Source: Chlorella sorokiniana
Lineage: Eukaryota > Chlorophyta > Trebouxiophyceae > Chlorellales > Chlorellaceae
Assembly (NCBI GenBank): GCA_025917655.1
Contig: CP084609.1
Coordinates: 620,001 to 684,000 of the forward strand
DNA: 64,000 nucleotides
Direction of reading: 5' to 3'
Below, in pieces: positions 23,345 to 35,400 of the stretch. Numbering within the stretch: position 1 is the stretch's first letter; each line of letters opens with the position of its first letter. Position numbers and translations under genes: made by a program. Under the pieces are notes generated by a model. That model was not told where the DNA came from. It did not search any database and saw only the letters and a program-made list of their open reading frames with translations.

Positions 23345-24493
23345 CTACCGAGCAGGGGAGGGGAGAAGAACCTGGGGATAATTGAGAAAGCACCAAAACA
23401 TCGGTGGCAGCGCCAGTCCTGGTTGGCAGCGTTGTTGTGCACACCTGACTGAGCCCTTCCACTTGTGCTCAGAGCTCGTTTTCACAGCTCTCTAGCCCAT
23501 GCGCCGCCGGCTTAACTCCGGTCTTTATGCCCACGATCGTCAAAACTTGCATCCCCCGTAACAAACTTACTCTCCGACCGACGAACAAGTGTGATTGCGG
23601 ATACCCTGCTTTCCTGCAAAACTGCCTCACACAAAAAAACCCAACAAATCGATTGTGCTGCAGGTGTGTACTGCAGTCGTCCCAGAGGACTTTTCAAGGC
23701 AGACGCGAAATCCCGGCTGCGTCATCACCACAAATGATTGGGTCAGCCTCTCATGTTATCTTCTGCAAGGGCTATCAACTACCTTGCTGACCGAACCCTG
23801 GCCCAGTGTGCACAGCTTCTTCAGTCGGCAAATCACTCGCAAATCATTGTCCACCAAGCCCTCGCAGAAGGGAGCCAGTTTCCATGCAGAATCAAGCTGG
23901 CACATGCCACACGCAAGCCAGCAGTACCAAGCGCCGGCGGGAGTTGTCGAGCCGAGAACTCTCGAGCGCGCTCGGCACAACGAAGTTCGACATCTGCTGT
24001 GGCACGGCCATCTGCATGTGCAGCTGAACAGCGGTCTATTTTCAGGATGCCTTGCACTCGTGGCGCACCAATGCATTCACCATGGACTTGCAGCAGGTGC
24101 AGCAGGCACCCAGCCACAGCACCGCATTTATGCAGCGTGAAGCAGGGTGTTGTGATCATTTACTATTGCATGACGCTGTGTGACAGGTTGGGCCACCCCG
24201 GCAGCGACTTTGGAGGAGGGAGCCCTAGTTCCCATCTGTGGGTAATCAGCTAGTGTTGTGCAAACGTAATGTGTGTGTCACCCATTCAGCTGCAACAAGT
24301 GTGCTGGCTGCTTGAAAAACTGGGAAGAAGTCACCAGAGACAGGTCTTTCCTTGCTCCCCACGTGGAACGGCGGCAATTGCATTTGATCCTGGCGCTTGG
24401 GGTTGCCTTGCTGGCAGTGGGGTTGCTTCAAGACGCTTGCTGCAAGCCCCGCCAGGCCTCCTCATTAGCACATTGTGTCATTGGAGCTTGACA
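23345..24493. promoter_or_regulatory. Divergent intergenic region, GT92 / plastid aldolase
   Basis: 1,149 bases between divergent starts. It probably holds a strong promoter for the aldolase and the GT92 5' region. Open frames of 105-170 codons occur on both strands (for example minus 23756-24076, Cys-rich near its middle), but I recognise no family and codon quality is not better than chance. Confidence 0.4.
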
Positions 24494-26841
24494 ATGGCGG
24501 CTGCTACCATCTCCCTGGTGTCTGCCAAGGCCGGTGTGGCCAGGCCCTCCCGCCGCACCTCCCTGAAGGTGTCTGCTGCCGCCTACAACGGCCAGTATGC
24601 TGAGGAGCTGGTGAAGACCGCGGTGAGTTTTATCAATCGCGCGAGGGGCGGGGATAGAAGCAGGCGATGGGCCGGTGTCGACTCCAAGGTCTCTTTGCCG
24701 ATTGTTGCGCGACTGATGGGCAGACGCATACCCTATTGATTCCAATGTGCGGCGATCCGTTCCCTTTCTCCTGCGATGCGCCGCAGAACACCATCGCCTC
24801 CCCTGGCAAGGGAATTCTGGGTGAGTCCCCTCTCTGCGCGTTGCTGCCCCCTCTGATCGCCTATCTCTGCCGTGGGCCGCCTCATTGGTAGCTGGCGGCC
24901 ACCCAGCACGTCAGTTGGTGGTAGCCGCCAGCGCCAGTTGCGCGCGCCGCCCGGCCCACCGGCACCACTTTTGCGCGTGCCGCCGGCTGTCCAACCCCAG
25001 CAAGCTGCTGATGTAATCGAACTTGGTTGGCCTTCCAACCCACAGCCATGGATGAGTCCAACGCCACCTGCGGCAAGCGCCTGGAGTCAATCGGCCTGGA
25101 GAACACTGTGGAGAACCGCCAGGCCTACCGCGAGCTGCTGGTCACCACCCCCGGCCTGGGCCAGTACATCTCTGGTGGGTGGAGTCACTGCTGCTTGATC
25201 GGGATCCCGTTGCACGGTTGTGCATTGTCACGCCAAGCATGTGCACACTGAAGCTCTGGTGCACACGCGCAGAGCCGGTTCACCGACCCCGCATATGTTT
25301 CTGTGCCCCTGTCTACAGGCGCCATCCTGTTCGAGGAGACCCTGTTCCAGGACACCCGCAAGGGCACCTCCATGGTCGATGAGCTGAACAAGAACGTGAG
25401 CTTCCAGGGTGGCAATGTGACAGCAGTGCGGCCTTGCAGGGTTGAGCAGCCATGTGGGGTTGAGTATGTACTGCATGGGCCCAGCGCCGGCGCCCTCCAC
25501 CGCCCCCACCCTCATTGCCCTCCCCCAAACACACGCACATACCACCACTCCCAAACCGATCAATGTACCTTTGTGCCTACTGCTGCAGGGCATCATCCCC
25601 GGCATCAAGGTTGACAAGGGCCTGCACCCCCTGTCCAACTCCAACGGCGAGTCCTGGTGCTCCGGCCTGGACGGCCTGGCCCAGCGCTGCGCCGACTACT
25701 ACAAGCAGGGGCGCGCGCTTTGCCAAGTGGCGCTCCGTGGTCTCCATTCCCTCGGGCCCCAGCACCATTGCTGTGCGTGACTGCGCCTATGGCCTGGCCC
25801 GCTACGCCGCCATTGCCCAGAACGCTGGCCTGGTGAGTGCTGTTGCTGCGTGAGTAAGGTCTCGTTTTCTGCGTTTGCAGTCGTCGCAGCGCACCCCATG
25901 GCCTGCCAAGGAAGGGCCGTTGCTTCAGCTGGTCTAGCTGTGCATCGCCACTGCTGCTCACTCCGCTATGTGCCCGGTCTGGCCTCCTTGGCAGGTGCCC
26001 ATCGTCGAGCCCGAGATCCTGCTGGACGGCGAGCACGACATTGACCGCACCCTGGAGGTGGCTGAGGCGACCTGGGCGGAGACCTTCAAGTACCTGGCCG
26101 ACAACAACGTGCTGTTCGAGGGCATCCTGCTGAAGCCCTCCATGGTCACCCCTGGCGCCGAGCACGCCAAGAAGGCCACCCCGAGGAGGTGCGAGAGTGC
26201 AAGGGAGTGGTGGGAGGGGGAAAAGGGGTGCACGCCTGCTCAGCTTCACAGTGGGCGCAAGAGGGGGCCGGGGGCCGCCTGAGCATGCTGCCCGAAGATC
26301 ACTTGCTGCTGCCTCACACTGGCCTCCTCCCCTCCCTTGCCCTGTTCACAGGTTGCCTCCTACACCCTGAAGATGCTGCGCCGCCGCGTGCCCCCGCCGT
26401 GCCCGGCATCATGTTCCTGTCTGGCGGCCAGAGCGAGCTGGAGTCCACGCTCAACCTGAACGCCATGAACCAGAGCCCCAACCCGTGGCACGTGTCCTTC
26501 TCCTACGCCCGCGCGCTGCAGGTAAGGGCATGAAGGCCACGGCGTGTCGCACCCTGCCTTCGTGACTCGCCTGCTGAGCCCGCCACCAGTGCTCAATCGG
26601 GTCATGCCAGCATTGCGCATGGGGTTCTCCCTCACCCCTCCCTGCCGTTCGCCACTTTGCTTCCATCCAGAACTCCGTGCTGAAGACCTGGAAGGGCGAG
26701 GAGGGCAACGTGGAGGCTGCCCAGACCGCGCTGCTGAAGCGTGCCAAGGCCAACAGCGACGCGCAGCTTGGCAAGTACGACCCCGCCGGCGAGTCCTCGG
26801 AGGCCGCGCAGGGCATGTTCGAGAAGGGCTACAGCTACTGA
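24494..26841 (+). CDS. FBA: Fructose-bisphosphate aldolase class I, chloroplastic
   Basis: Cleaves and forms fructose-1,6-bisphosphate (and sedoheptulose-1,7-bisphosphate) in the Calvin cycle. Exons: 24494-24622, 24787-24820, 25046-25174, 25319-25395, 25589-25832, 25995-26188, 26352-26521 and 26671-26841. The first 30 or so residues ([20 protein letters not shown]) are a plastid transit peptide. Then [26 protein letters not shown], the GIKVDKG loop, [12 protein letters not shown], the Schiff-base Lys in GILLKPSMV, and FLSGGQSE follow in the right order; the tail ends KGYSY, with the C-terminal Tyr used by class I enzymes. Two run-length faults break the frame: an extra G at 25708-25711 (before ARFAKW) and a missing C at 26179-26182 (before the exon-6 donor). 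Most likely sequence errors in an essential gene. Confidence 0.95.
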
Positions 26842-27536
26842 GCTGGGGCGAGCCCCAGGCCCTGGCTTAACTGTGCAGAGTCTGATTTCATTTTCCTGGG
26901 CGGCGTGCGGCACATTGTCGCTGGCGCCGCCACGTGTCCCCACCCGTCCCATTGCTCTGTCCCTCTAAATTTGAAATGCATTTTGACGACCTTGGCTGTG
27001 TAATAGCACTTCATCAGTCGGGACGTTTCCAGGACTGATGCTGGGCTGCAGCAATGCCAGGGGTCCAGCGCAGGCGGGCGCAGCCGGACGCTCCTCGCCG
27101 TCCGCTCATGCTTGTATGACAACATGGGGGATGGAATGCAGATGTCGTACGCGTTGAGCGCAGAGGCTGTAATATCGATACCTTCAAGGGCTTGATTGGC
27201 ACAGCTGTTGCTTCGCGCCCATCGAGCTGGCGCCTGCTGCCCATCCTTGACACCCTTCCTTGCCATCTGCTGCCCCCTTTTAACTTCTGCTCTACTGCCC
27301 TTGCCCTGCCGATCGCGAGAGTCTTGCTTCCAGGTGCAGATATCTCTCCCTCTCTCTCCCCTTTCGCGCTCCTTTCTCAGGTTCCGCGCTTTGGCGGCTG
27401 AGCTTTCACTGCTGGTTTTTCATTTGAAAGTGGCCAAGCGTGCAGTACGGCCGTCACAAACGCAGGAAGAGGAGTAGCCAGCCCAGCGCTGCACGCCAGC
27501 TTCAGTCCGACCGGCCCTGCGTACTCGCCGCCAGCC
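26842..27536. other. Aldolase 3' region and intergenic region
   Basis: Contains the aldolase 3' untranslated region with TGTAA at 26999 and then the promoter of the DUF262-DUF1524 gene, which includes a CT-rich stretch near 27340-27380. No further gene is recognised. Confidence 0.5.
26999..27003 (+). terminator. TGTAA polyadenylation signal, aldolase
   Basis: TGTAA about 158 bases after the aldolase stop, within a locally AT-rich part of the 3' region; fits the chlorophyte signal. Confidence 0.6.
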
Positions 27537-30500
27537 ATGCTGGCACTACGTCCTGTGCCTGCAGCTCGCAGCATGCAGCCATCAACTCATTGGGACCGTC
27601 GGCATGCCGGAACGTCATGTCCCTGCCGCGTCACGGCTGCCTCGGCCACCCAATGCAAGGGGCGAGCACCTTTCGGTTGGCGACAGGCTTCAGAGCTGCC
27701 GAGGCGCGGCGGATGCTCAGTTGCCGCCGGCTCACAAGGTCCAACGGCCAACAAAAAGCAGACACTTGAGGGGAAAGTGGTTGACGCCAACACGCTGTTC
27801 ACGCAGGCACGCCATCCCTGCAGTTGAACAGGCGGTGCAGGTGCCGCCAGTTGGGTACCCCGGCTCTCCTCCTCGCTGAAAGCAGTGCCATCTTTCCTGC
27901 GCGTCATGCTGCGCAGGATTACCTTTGTTGGTGCCCTACGCCCAGCGCCCCTACTTGTGGGGGCAGGAAGAGAGCGAGCAGCTGCTGGAGGATGTTTTGA
28001 GCAAGTGCGGCACCGACCTCGCAGTGCCAGTGCGCCAGCTCAAGGCCTTTGCCCTGGGCACCATCACGCTTGCGGAGACAGACGGCGCCAACGGCGCCAC
28101 CTATACCCGCAAGCACGTCTTCGATGGCCAGCAGCGCATTGTCACGCTCTGCCTGCTGCTGTCAGCGCTGTGCGAACGGCTTGAGGTCGTCGCACAACAC
28201 GACGACCGCCTGACGGCAGAGCAGAGGAAGGACATGGAAGAGCTGGCTGACAGCCTGCGCAACAAAGTGTGCCAGGCATGCTGCTCCTGAGTCACTGCTC
28301 TGCTGGGGGCTGTCAGTGTGACGACGGCAGCAGGGAGGGACCTATGCGGCTGCTGCCGGGCTGCAGGAGATGCCCATGCGCGGGCCCCTGCTTTGCCTCA
28401 GCCGCCGCCAACTTCTGCACCCCTGCACCATGGCCCGCAGAAGGGTGACATTGCCAATGATCGGCCAGACCTGCCACGCATCACACTGCGTCGGGAGAAG
28501 GTGGTTTGCTGGCGTGGCTGCATTTGGTGCATGCACCAAACAGGGCAGCTGCTTGTGTTCAACTGATGCTCTGCTGGAAGCACTTACACTGCTGCACTGT
28601 GCTCTGTCTCTGCACCTGCCGGCATCAGGACACAGACTTTCTCACCAAGCTGCTCATCGATAGCCAGTTTTTGACAGGGGGCGACATCCGGCCTGACGGC
28701 CCCACACAGGCCCGTTTGTTCAGCAACATCCAGGTATGGCACCGTAATGCTGGGCCCGCGGCTGTTGTGGTTGTAGATGCTGATCACTCACTGCCTCTTT
28801 TAATTGCATCATCCTATCGAGCGTATTGTGCTGACCCTCCTGCACCGCAGACGTTCCGCAAGCGCCTGCAGGACCTGCCTGCCCTGCAGTGCGAGTATCT
28901 GGCCAAGTTTGTTGTGCAAAAGGTGTGCAGAAGGGCAGCGTGCACGGTGATGGTTTCATGCTCCTGCGTATTCTGTGCTGCTCACCTGCCGTGCAAGCCT
29001 ACGGTGTGCCATGCCGCCTGCGCCGCGCATGCCCCATCTGCCCTGCCCACCTGCCTGCCTGCCTGACTGCAGACGACTTTTGTGGTCACTGTGAGCTCAG
29101 ACTTCAGCTTGGCCCTCAACATCTTCCGCAGCAGGCATGTCGGGGCGTGCAGAGCGTGAGGGCAGCCACATGAGTGGTTGGCTGGCAGGCTGCCTGCTTG
29201 CCTAGCCGCGCTCTTTCCCCGCCCCTCTCCAGCCTCCAAACATTCCCTGCAGCATGGGCAAGGGCGTTGACATGCGCCCCATCGACCTGCTGAAAGCTTA
29301 CGTGTTTGAGAGTGTGGCTGTGGCTGATCAGGTGAGTATTGAAGGCCAATCGAGATGCTCGACAGCCTAGGCATGCGTCAAGCCTTGCACACGAGGTGCA
29401 CGCTGCTGCTATGCAGCAGGCCCTGGAGGAGATCTTGCGTGCCTGCCCTGCCCCGCCCTACCCCACTGCCTGCAGGATCGCTGGGGCACCGAGTGGGAGC
29501 GCCTTGAGGCTGAGTTGTCGCCCACAACTGAAGGCGGCAAGCCTGCTGGCGACGACCTGCTGTCCGAGTTGTGCGGTCACCTCACTCCCATTCTGCTGGG
29601 CAGGTGTGCAAGGGCTGCAGCCACCCCGCTGGCCTGATGCTCAAGCTGGACAGGCACTGGATGCCTGGCGTTGAGGGGCTGGGCTGCCAGGCTGCGCATG
29701 CAGCGGCAGGGCCAACGCTCGCCTGGGCTGGTCCCCAGGTCTGCGCCGAGCCTTATCAGGCGGCTGGCATGCTTTGGGACCGCTGCCCCCCCCCCGCCCA
29801 CAACTCACACACACACACACACACACAAACACATGATCATTACCACCACCTCACGCACGCATCTCCACAATTCTGATTTCCAGGTTTGGCGTCACCAACA
29901 GCGAGTTTGACGACCTGACCGAGGTGTATCAGTGTGCCGCCAGCCAGCTGGGGCCGCCCCATGCTGCGGGTGCACCCTTCATCGAGCGTGTGCTGCAGCC
30001 CTTTGCGCAGGCAAGGTTGACCGTCGCGATGTGCCCGTCTGTGCCCCCCGTGAATCGACGGGTGTTGACTCCCTGCCTTTTGGCCATGCCTGCTTGCTGT
30101 TTAGCTCTGACTTGCGCGCAACTTGCCTGCTCAGCATAGCTTCTTGTTGTTCCCTCTCACCCTTAGTTTACCGATTCCCGCCTTGCAGGCCTTCCGCGAA
30201 CTGCGCAACAGCCGTGTGGGGCGCAGCACCCTCAGCGGGTGTCGTACCACCTGCGTTCGCTGGCGCGCTTCCTGGAGGCAGGCAAGGCGTTCACTGCGGA
30301 GTTGCGCCCCGTGGCGCTGCTGCTATTGGTCCTGCATGCAGAGCAGCGGTGAGCACGGGAGGGGAGGTGTGTGTGTGTGTGGGGGGGGGGGGTGGTGGGG
30401 GCGGGGGGTGGGGTGGGGGGCGGGGCGGCGTGCAGGCTATCCAGAGTTTTCTGAAAAAGAGGGCCGGAGGTGCCGATATTGGTGCCTATGGTGCTCACGC

Positions 30501-31343
30501 ACCACCGCGCCTGGCTCCACAATAGGATGTCTGATGATCGCTTGGTGACCGCATTGGAGCTGTTGGAAACCCTGGCCCTGGCCAGTTCGCTGTGCAAGTG
30601 GAGCAAGAAGTCGCGGCGCGAGCGTTGCTTGGCGGTCCTGCGCGGCCTGGGCTGGGCCGGTGCCACGCCGCAGCCTCAGCGCCAGCGTCAGCACGGCGAT
30701 GTGGAGATTCCAGAGGCTCTGACGATGTCGGCGGAGGAGAAGCGTGCCACGCTGGAGGCCCTGGACGGGCCCCTGTATGGCAGGAGCACCGGCCTCAGCA
30801 AGCCCATCCTGCTGCGCTTGAACGAGTTCCTGCTGCAGCGTTCGGGGCGGGACTACGTGCAGTACGAGGTAGCTATTGCTGCTGTAAGCTTGGATTGTGG
30901 CCTGCCCTGCTGCCCTCCGATTGTCGCAAGGAGGTGCTCGCTGGATCTATCGACAAGACTCCCACACCCCTGCCTTCCTTGCATGTGTTCCCTTGCTGCC
31001 CCAACTGCAGGAGGGTTCAACAACGCTGACAGTGGAGCATGTCCTTCCGCAGAAGCCAGCCAGTGGCTCGCGGTGGTGGGACGCCTTCACCCAAGAAGAC
31101 CACGCATCATGGGTGGGTCGTGGCGCTAACCTGGCGCTGCTGGCCGGGGATAAGAACAGCGGCGCCGGCAACAAGGACTTCAAGGCCAAGAAGGAGGCAT
31201 ACCGCGGCAAGCACATGGTAGGCGCCTGCAACCTTCCCTTGACCGATGAAATTATCAGCTGCGAAGACTGGACGCCTGCAGTCCTGGAGCGGCGACAGCT
31301 TGAGCTGCTTGACCGGGCGATGGCGTGCTGGCGTCTGCATTGA
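27537..31343 (+). CDS. DUF262-DUF1524 (GmrSD/SspE-like) putative nuclease
   Basis: Intron-rich nuclear gene for a protein of about 650 residues with the architecture of bacterial GmrSD/SspE-type DNA restriction proteins. The DUF262 half shows VPYAQRPYLWGQEESEQLLE and HVFDGQQRIVTLCLLL, the two hallmark motifs (QRPYxW and DGQQR), and later RPIDLLKAYVFESV. The DUF1524 half ends the protein and shows TVEHVLPQKP, the His-containing EHxxPQ motif, then GANLALLAGDKNSGAGNKDF with the Asn residues of the His-Me finger nuclease. Both catalytic signatures look intact. The first exon (ATG 27537) is Arg/Ser/Ala-rich and could be an organelle transit peptide. The boundary after FTQ (27806) is unresolved. 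Introns use GC donors at least twice, and G4 at 30218-30221 breaks frame (one more G restores QRVSYHLRSL). Target and role are unknown; bacterial origin is an inference. Confidence 0.8.
29806..29827. repeat. (CA)n microsatellite in an intron
   Basis: About ten CA units in an intron of the DUF262-DUF1524 gene, after a run of C residues. Confidence 0.9.
30366..30428 (+). repeat. (GT)n plus G-run tract in an intron
   Basis: A short (GT)n run leads directly into about 45 bases made almost only of G, with single T or C breaks. It lies in an intron of the DUF262-DUF1524 gene and fits a strong coding-strand G-quadruplex motif. Length calls here are unreliable. Confidence 0.8.
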
Positions 31344-31486
31344 CATTGCCACAGCACTGCTCAGTGCTTGCACGAAGGCGCAATGCCTCATGCTGCAGCC
31401 CCTGGCTTCACATTCACAAACCAGATCCCTGCTAGCTCAAGGAGAGACATGTTGCTGGCAATTGTAGATGAAAGGCAAGGCTGCAT

Positions 31487-32248
31487 TCACAAGCTTGATT
31501 CAATGAGGTAATCTGCCAAGCCCTCCACAACGATGTTGCAGTCCCCTGCATACAAAGATGGTGCAAATGCAGAGGTCAACCTCGTACGCAGGGAGACACA
31601 AATGAGGCCAAAGCTGCACAGCGGCCAAAGCTGCACAGCAGCACTGCTGTGCTCACCATGCGGCACGCCCTCTCCGTAAATGCCAACCACCAATGCCGTC
31701 TTGGTCTTCTTGATGGTGCACCCGGCTGCAAGGCGGGTCTGGGAACTGGTGAAGGCGTGCGCGAAGGCGCAATGTATCCATGCAGGGGCATGGCCCGCCC
31801 GACATCTCTGCTTACCGGGGCCTTTCTTGCCACGCAGCACTTCTCCCGGTTCGCCTGCAACCATCATGTACTTCTCGCCACCTATGCGCAGGCCATTCTG
31901 CAGGAAAGTCACAGTCAAAGCACAGGCTGTTGTACAGAACAGTGCAACGTGCAACAGTGCACCCGCGGCGGCGGGTGCGCATGTCGAGTGGGTCGCCACT
32001 GAGTGAGCCCCGCTGGGCCGGCGGGAAAGCGGGGCATGCGATCTCATTGCGCAGCCTACCTGGGCAAGCTTGGAAGAGTCGCTGAAGCCCTCTACAAGAG
32101 TTGCGATCTCCTCTGGAGTGATCGGCGGAAAGGAGGCAGACGCCGCCCAGATACCGCCGTCCTGACCAAGTATGGCGGCGTGTTGGAGCTGCCCTCCGCT
32201 GGGCAGGGTGCACAGCAGCTGCTGATCGACGTAGTCCTGCCAGGACAT
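31487..32248 (-). CDS. PRF: Profilin
   Basis: Actin-monomer binding protein of the cytosol that also binds poly-proline. Exons: 32060-32248, 31816-31897, 31657-31725 and 31487-31545. About 132 residues, the normal plant length. The N-terminus MSWQDYVDQQL is the profilin signature. IGGEKYMMVAGEPGEVLRGK and GCTIKKTKTALVVGIYGEGV match the plant/algal form, and DYLIESSL closes the protein. All junctions are in phase and no frame break is seen. Only 161 bases separate its start codon from the KAS I stop on the same strand, so its promoter is very short or lies within the KAS I 3' region. Confidence 0.95.
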   Translation of the reverse strand: MSWQDYVDQQLLCTLPSGGQLQHAAILGQDGGIWAASASFPPITPEEIATLVEGFSDSSKLAQVGCAMRSHAPLSRRPSGAHSVATHSTCAPAAAGALLHVALFCTTACALTVTFLQNGLRIGGEKYMMVAGEPGEVLRGKKGPGKQRCRAGHAPAWIHCAFAHAFTSSQTRLAAGCTIKKTKTALVVGIYGEGVPHGEHSSAAVQLWPLCSFGLICVSLRTRLTSAFAPSLYAGDCNIVVEGLADYLIESSL

Positions 32249-32362
32249 GGGACAGTGCTGCTTCAAGTTGCTCTTATGTATGACTGTGTCAGTCAATGTG
32301 AATAGCTGCCCATGTGTTGAGCCTTGCCAAGTCGCAGTACGCGTACTGTCGCTGAGTCAGCA

Positions 32363-32367
32363 TTACA
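32363..32367 (-). terminator. TGTAA polyadenylation signal, KAS I
   Basis: TTACA on the plus strand reads TGTAA on the minus strand, about 43 bases after the KAS I stop and inside the short space before profilin. Confidence 0.6.
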
Positions 32368-32409
32368 TCAACTCCCAACATGCACGACCAGGGGACTTGG
32401 TGGCACTGT

Positions 32410-35400
32410 TCATGCGGAGTACTTGGCAAAAGCGCAGACGCTGTTGTGGCCGCCAAAGCCAAAGCTGTTGCTAATGCCAACGTTCACGTCATGCTGCTGC
32501 TTCTTGTTGGCAACCACGTCAATGCCTGCAACCTCCTCAATGGGATTCTCCTGCAGCATTCATAACTCACGGCAAGCCCTTAAATCCTTGAGTTCATGGT
32601 CCTGCAACTTGCAGACAGGAAGCCATGCCAACGGCCATCACACCAGCGCACACAACTCACGTGGTTGATGGTGGGGTGCACCCAGCCGGTGCGGATGGCC
32701 TGGATGGTGGCAATCGCCTCCATGCCTCCCGCTGCAAGGTGAAGGAAAGGGTGACAAGCAGAGCGCTCAGTTCAGGGACTTTTGACCTTCGCGTGGCCCT
32801 CTGCATCCTTGCAGCCGGATGAGCAGCGCTGCAGCTGGCGTGCTAGCTAACCTGCGCCCAGGCAGTGCCCGATCATGCTCTTGGTGGCGTTCATCTTCAC
32901 GTGCGACAGGTCGGAGAACACCTGCGCCAATGGCAGCAAGCAAGCCAGGCAGATTCAGCCACGGCGGATGCCAAGATATAAGCATGCTGACGCGCAGAGT
33001 CGTCGCAATCAAAGCCAGAACCGTCTTACAGCACAGCGCCACCGCTCTTGCTGCTGCCCACCTTCTTGATGGCCTTCACCTCCGCCTTGTCGCCCACCAG
33101 GGTGCTGGTGGCATGCGCATTGATGTAGTTCACCTGCGGCATCAGCACAGGAGGGACCAGCATAACTCGTCAGCAGGCTGACCAAGATCCAGCAGCAGAA
33201 GTTGGTGTGCACCAGCGATAGGCTGCCGCACCTCATCCCGCTCGATGCCCGCGTCCGCCAGTGCCAGCTCAATGCAGGTGGACACACCCAGGCCCTCTGG
33301 GTGTGGGTCGGTCATGTGGTGCGCGTCGCACGTCACAGCGCCTGCATCACAAGGTGCGCAGGATGCGGTGGGTGCCTGCCATGGGGGCCCTTGAAGGTCC
33401 AGCAGTCAAACACGCATGCAATGAATCCAGGCTTCCTGCCACCCACCGCCGAGGTACTCGGCCAGGATGGTGGCGCCCGCTTCTGCGCATGCTCCAGGCT
33501 TTCCATGATGAGGACGCCTGCAGAATGGAAGCAAGAAGGTGTGAAGGAGAGGGCCAAACCCACAGCACAGCACAGCACAGGCCACGCCTGCTGCTGCCAT
33601 AAGTCTGTGCAGCCCGCGGCTGTGAAACTCACCCGCGCCTTCGCCCATCACAAAGCCGTCCCGATCGGTATCCCACGGCCGCGACGCCCGCTGCGGCTCA
33701 TCATTCCGCTGGCTGAGCGCTCTGCACACGGAGAGTCACAGGGCATGAAGTTGCACATGCTAGAGCTGAACTCATCAAAGCCCAAGCTTTCCACCCATTG
33801 CATGCCGACAGCCCCACCTGCACGCCACAAAGCCGCCAAGGCCCACGGGGATGATGGGAGCCTCGCTGCCGCCAGCAATCATAACATCAGCATCTCCATT
33901 GCGGATGTGGTTGGCAGCTGCAATGGCAGGACCGCAAACGAGGAGGCGCTCTTGCAATCGGGACCCATGATGCACGTAGTCCGGCTGGGCCTGGTAAGCA
34001 GCCATCTTGCTTGGCTGCTTGCCCTCACCTGACACAAAGGCGTAGTTTGCTGTCGCGCAGGCGGTAGAGATGGAGTAGTTGGGGCCCATGAAGCCCTGGT
34101 CAATGGCCAGCAGGGCGCCGCCTGCAGACCGAGAAGCGGAGCGACAAGAGGCGGGTCAGCGGAGCCGCGCAGAAACAGAGACCTCTCAAGGTGCTGGACT
34201 GTGCAGGCAGGGCAGCGCGCAAGGCCGAGGATCGCGATGAGGCAGCAGGCAGGCCCCACCCATGTTGGTGATGGCATAAGGGATAAAGAAGGGCGTGATC
34301 TTCTTGTAGCCCTTCTCCACCAGTGCCTTGACGCCATCCTGGAACACTGCAGCAAGTGGTTGCAGGTGCGCAGACAAATGTAATCCACGCCTCATCCCAA
34401 AAACTCGCGCGCTGTGGACTCGGAAAAACAAGCCAACTGACAATAAGCAGGCTGTGCCGTCGCTGCCTCACCCGTCAGGCCACCCATGCCGCTGCCAACC
34501 AGCACGCCCACACGTGTCTTGTCCAGCGCTCCATGGCCATCCGGGTTTGCTGCCTTCTCCAGGCCCGCGTCTTGCAGGGCCTACACACCGTGCGGATCAT
34601 GCTTTCAACTGAAGTTTCAAAGGCGGCCACATAAGCTCGCTTGCATGACAACGGCGCCCTAGCGATGGCTGAGCCCTATCCCTCCACCTCCTCACCTTCT
34701 TGGAGGCCACCATTGTGTAGGACAGGCAGTCATCGTACCGCCGGGCATTCTTCTTGTCAACGAGGTTGCCCACGTCAAAGTCTTTGATCTGCGCCTCAAA
34801 GAAACAGCACAGCAGAGGAGTTAGGGTATCCTTCACACATGGCAACCTGGGGAGCATGCCTATCGGATCGGCCATTGCAGCAATGCGCCCCTCATGCACG
34901 TCGACAGTACCAAAAGACGTCACTGACCTGCGCCGCAAATTTGGTGGGGAAGTCGCTGGCGTCAAAGCGGCTAATGTAGTCGACGCCGCTTACGCCCTCC
35001 AGCAGCTGATCGTAGTAATGGTGCACGTCGTTGCCAAAGCAGGAAGCAATGCCCCTGCAGTGACAACGAAGGCGTCCAGGCTACTCATCAAACGCAAGGG
35101 CTCAGCCTAAAGCCAGGCTGCTGCATGCACAGTTGAATCTGGCAGTTGGCAGCGAGCAGTGGGGGGATTCGAGTAGGCATGCAGCACGGGCGTCGTGTCC
35201 CGTTGGCTGTTCGAGAGCATCCTTGAGGCCCAGCATAACAGAACGCGACTTCCAACTGCCGCTGGTTGCTCTGAAATGCCCGCGCTGCTCACATGCCAGT
35301 GATCACCACGCGCTTCTTAGGGTCGGTCTCACGCTTGGCGGCAGCGCACACCATCACCGACCTCGGCCGCGCGGCCTGCGCGCAGTGTGCGGTCCATTGA

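Noticed and set aside
23756-24076. Minus-strand Cys-rich open frame of about 106 codons between GT92 and aldolase
   Set aside because: The cysteine spacing fits neither saposin nor any other domain I know, and there is no splice or start support.
25708-26182. Aldolase as a pseudogene because of two frame breaks
   Set aside because: Both breaks are one-base length changes in G/C runs, all catalytic motifs are intact, and the same fault recurs in other essential genes; sequence error is the better reading.
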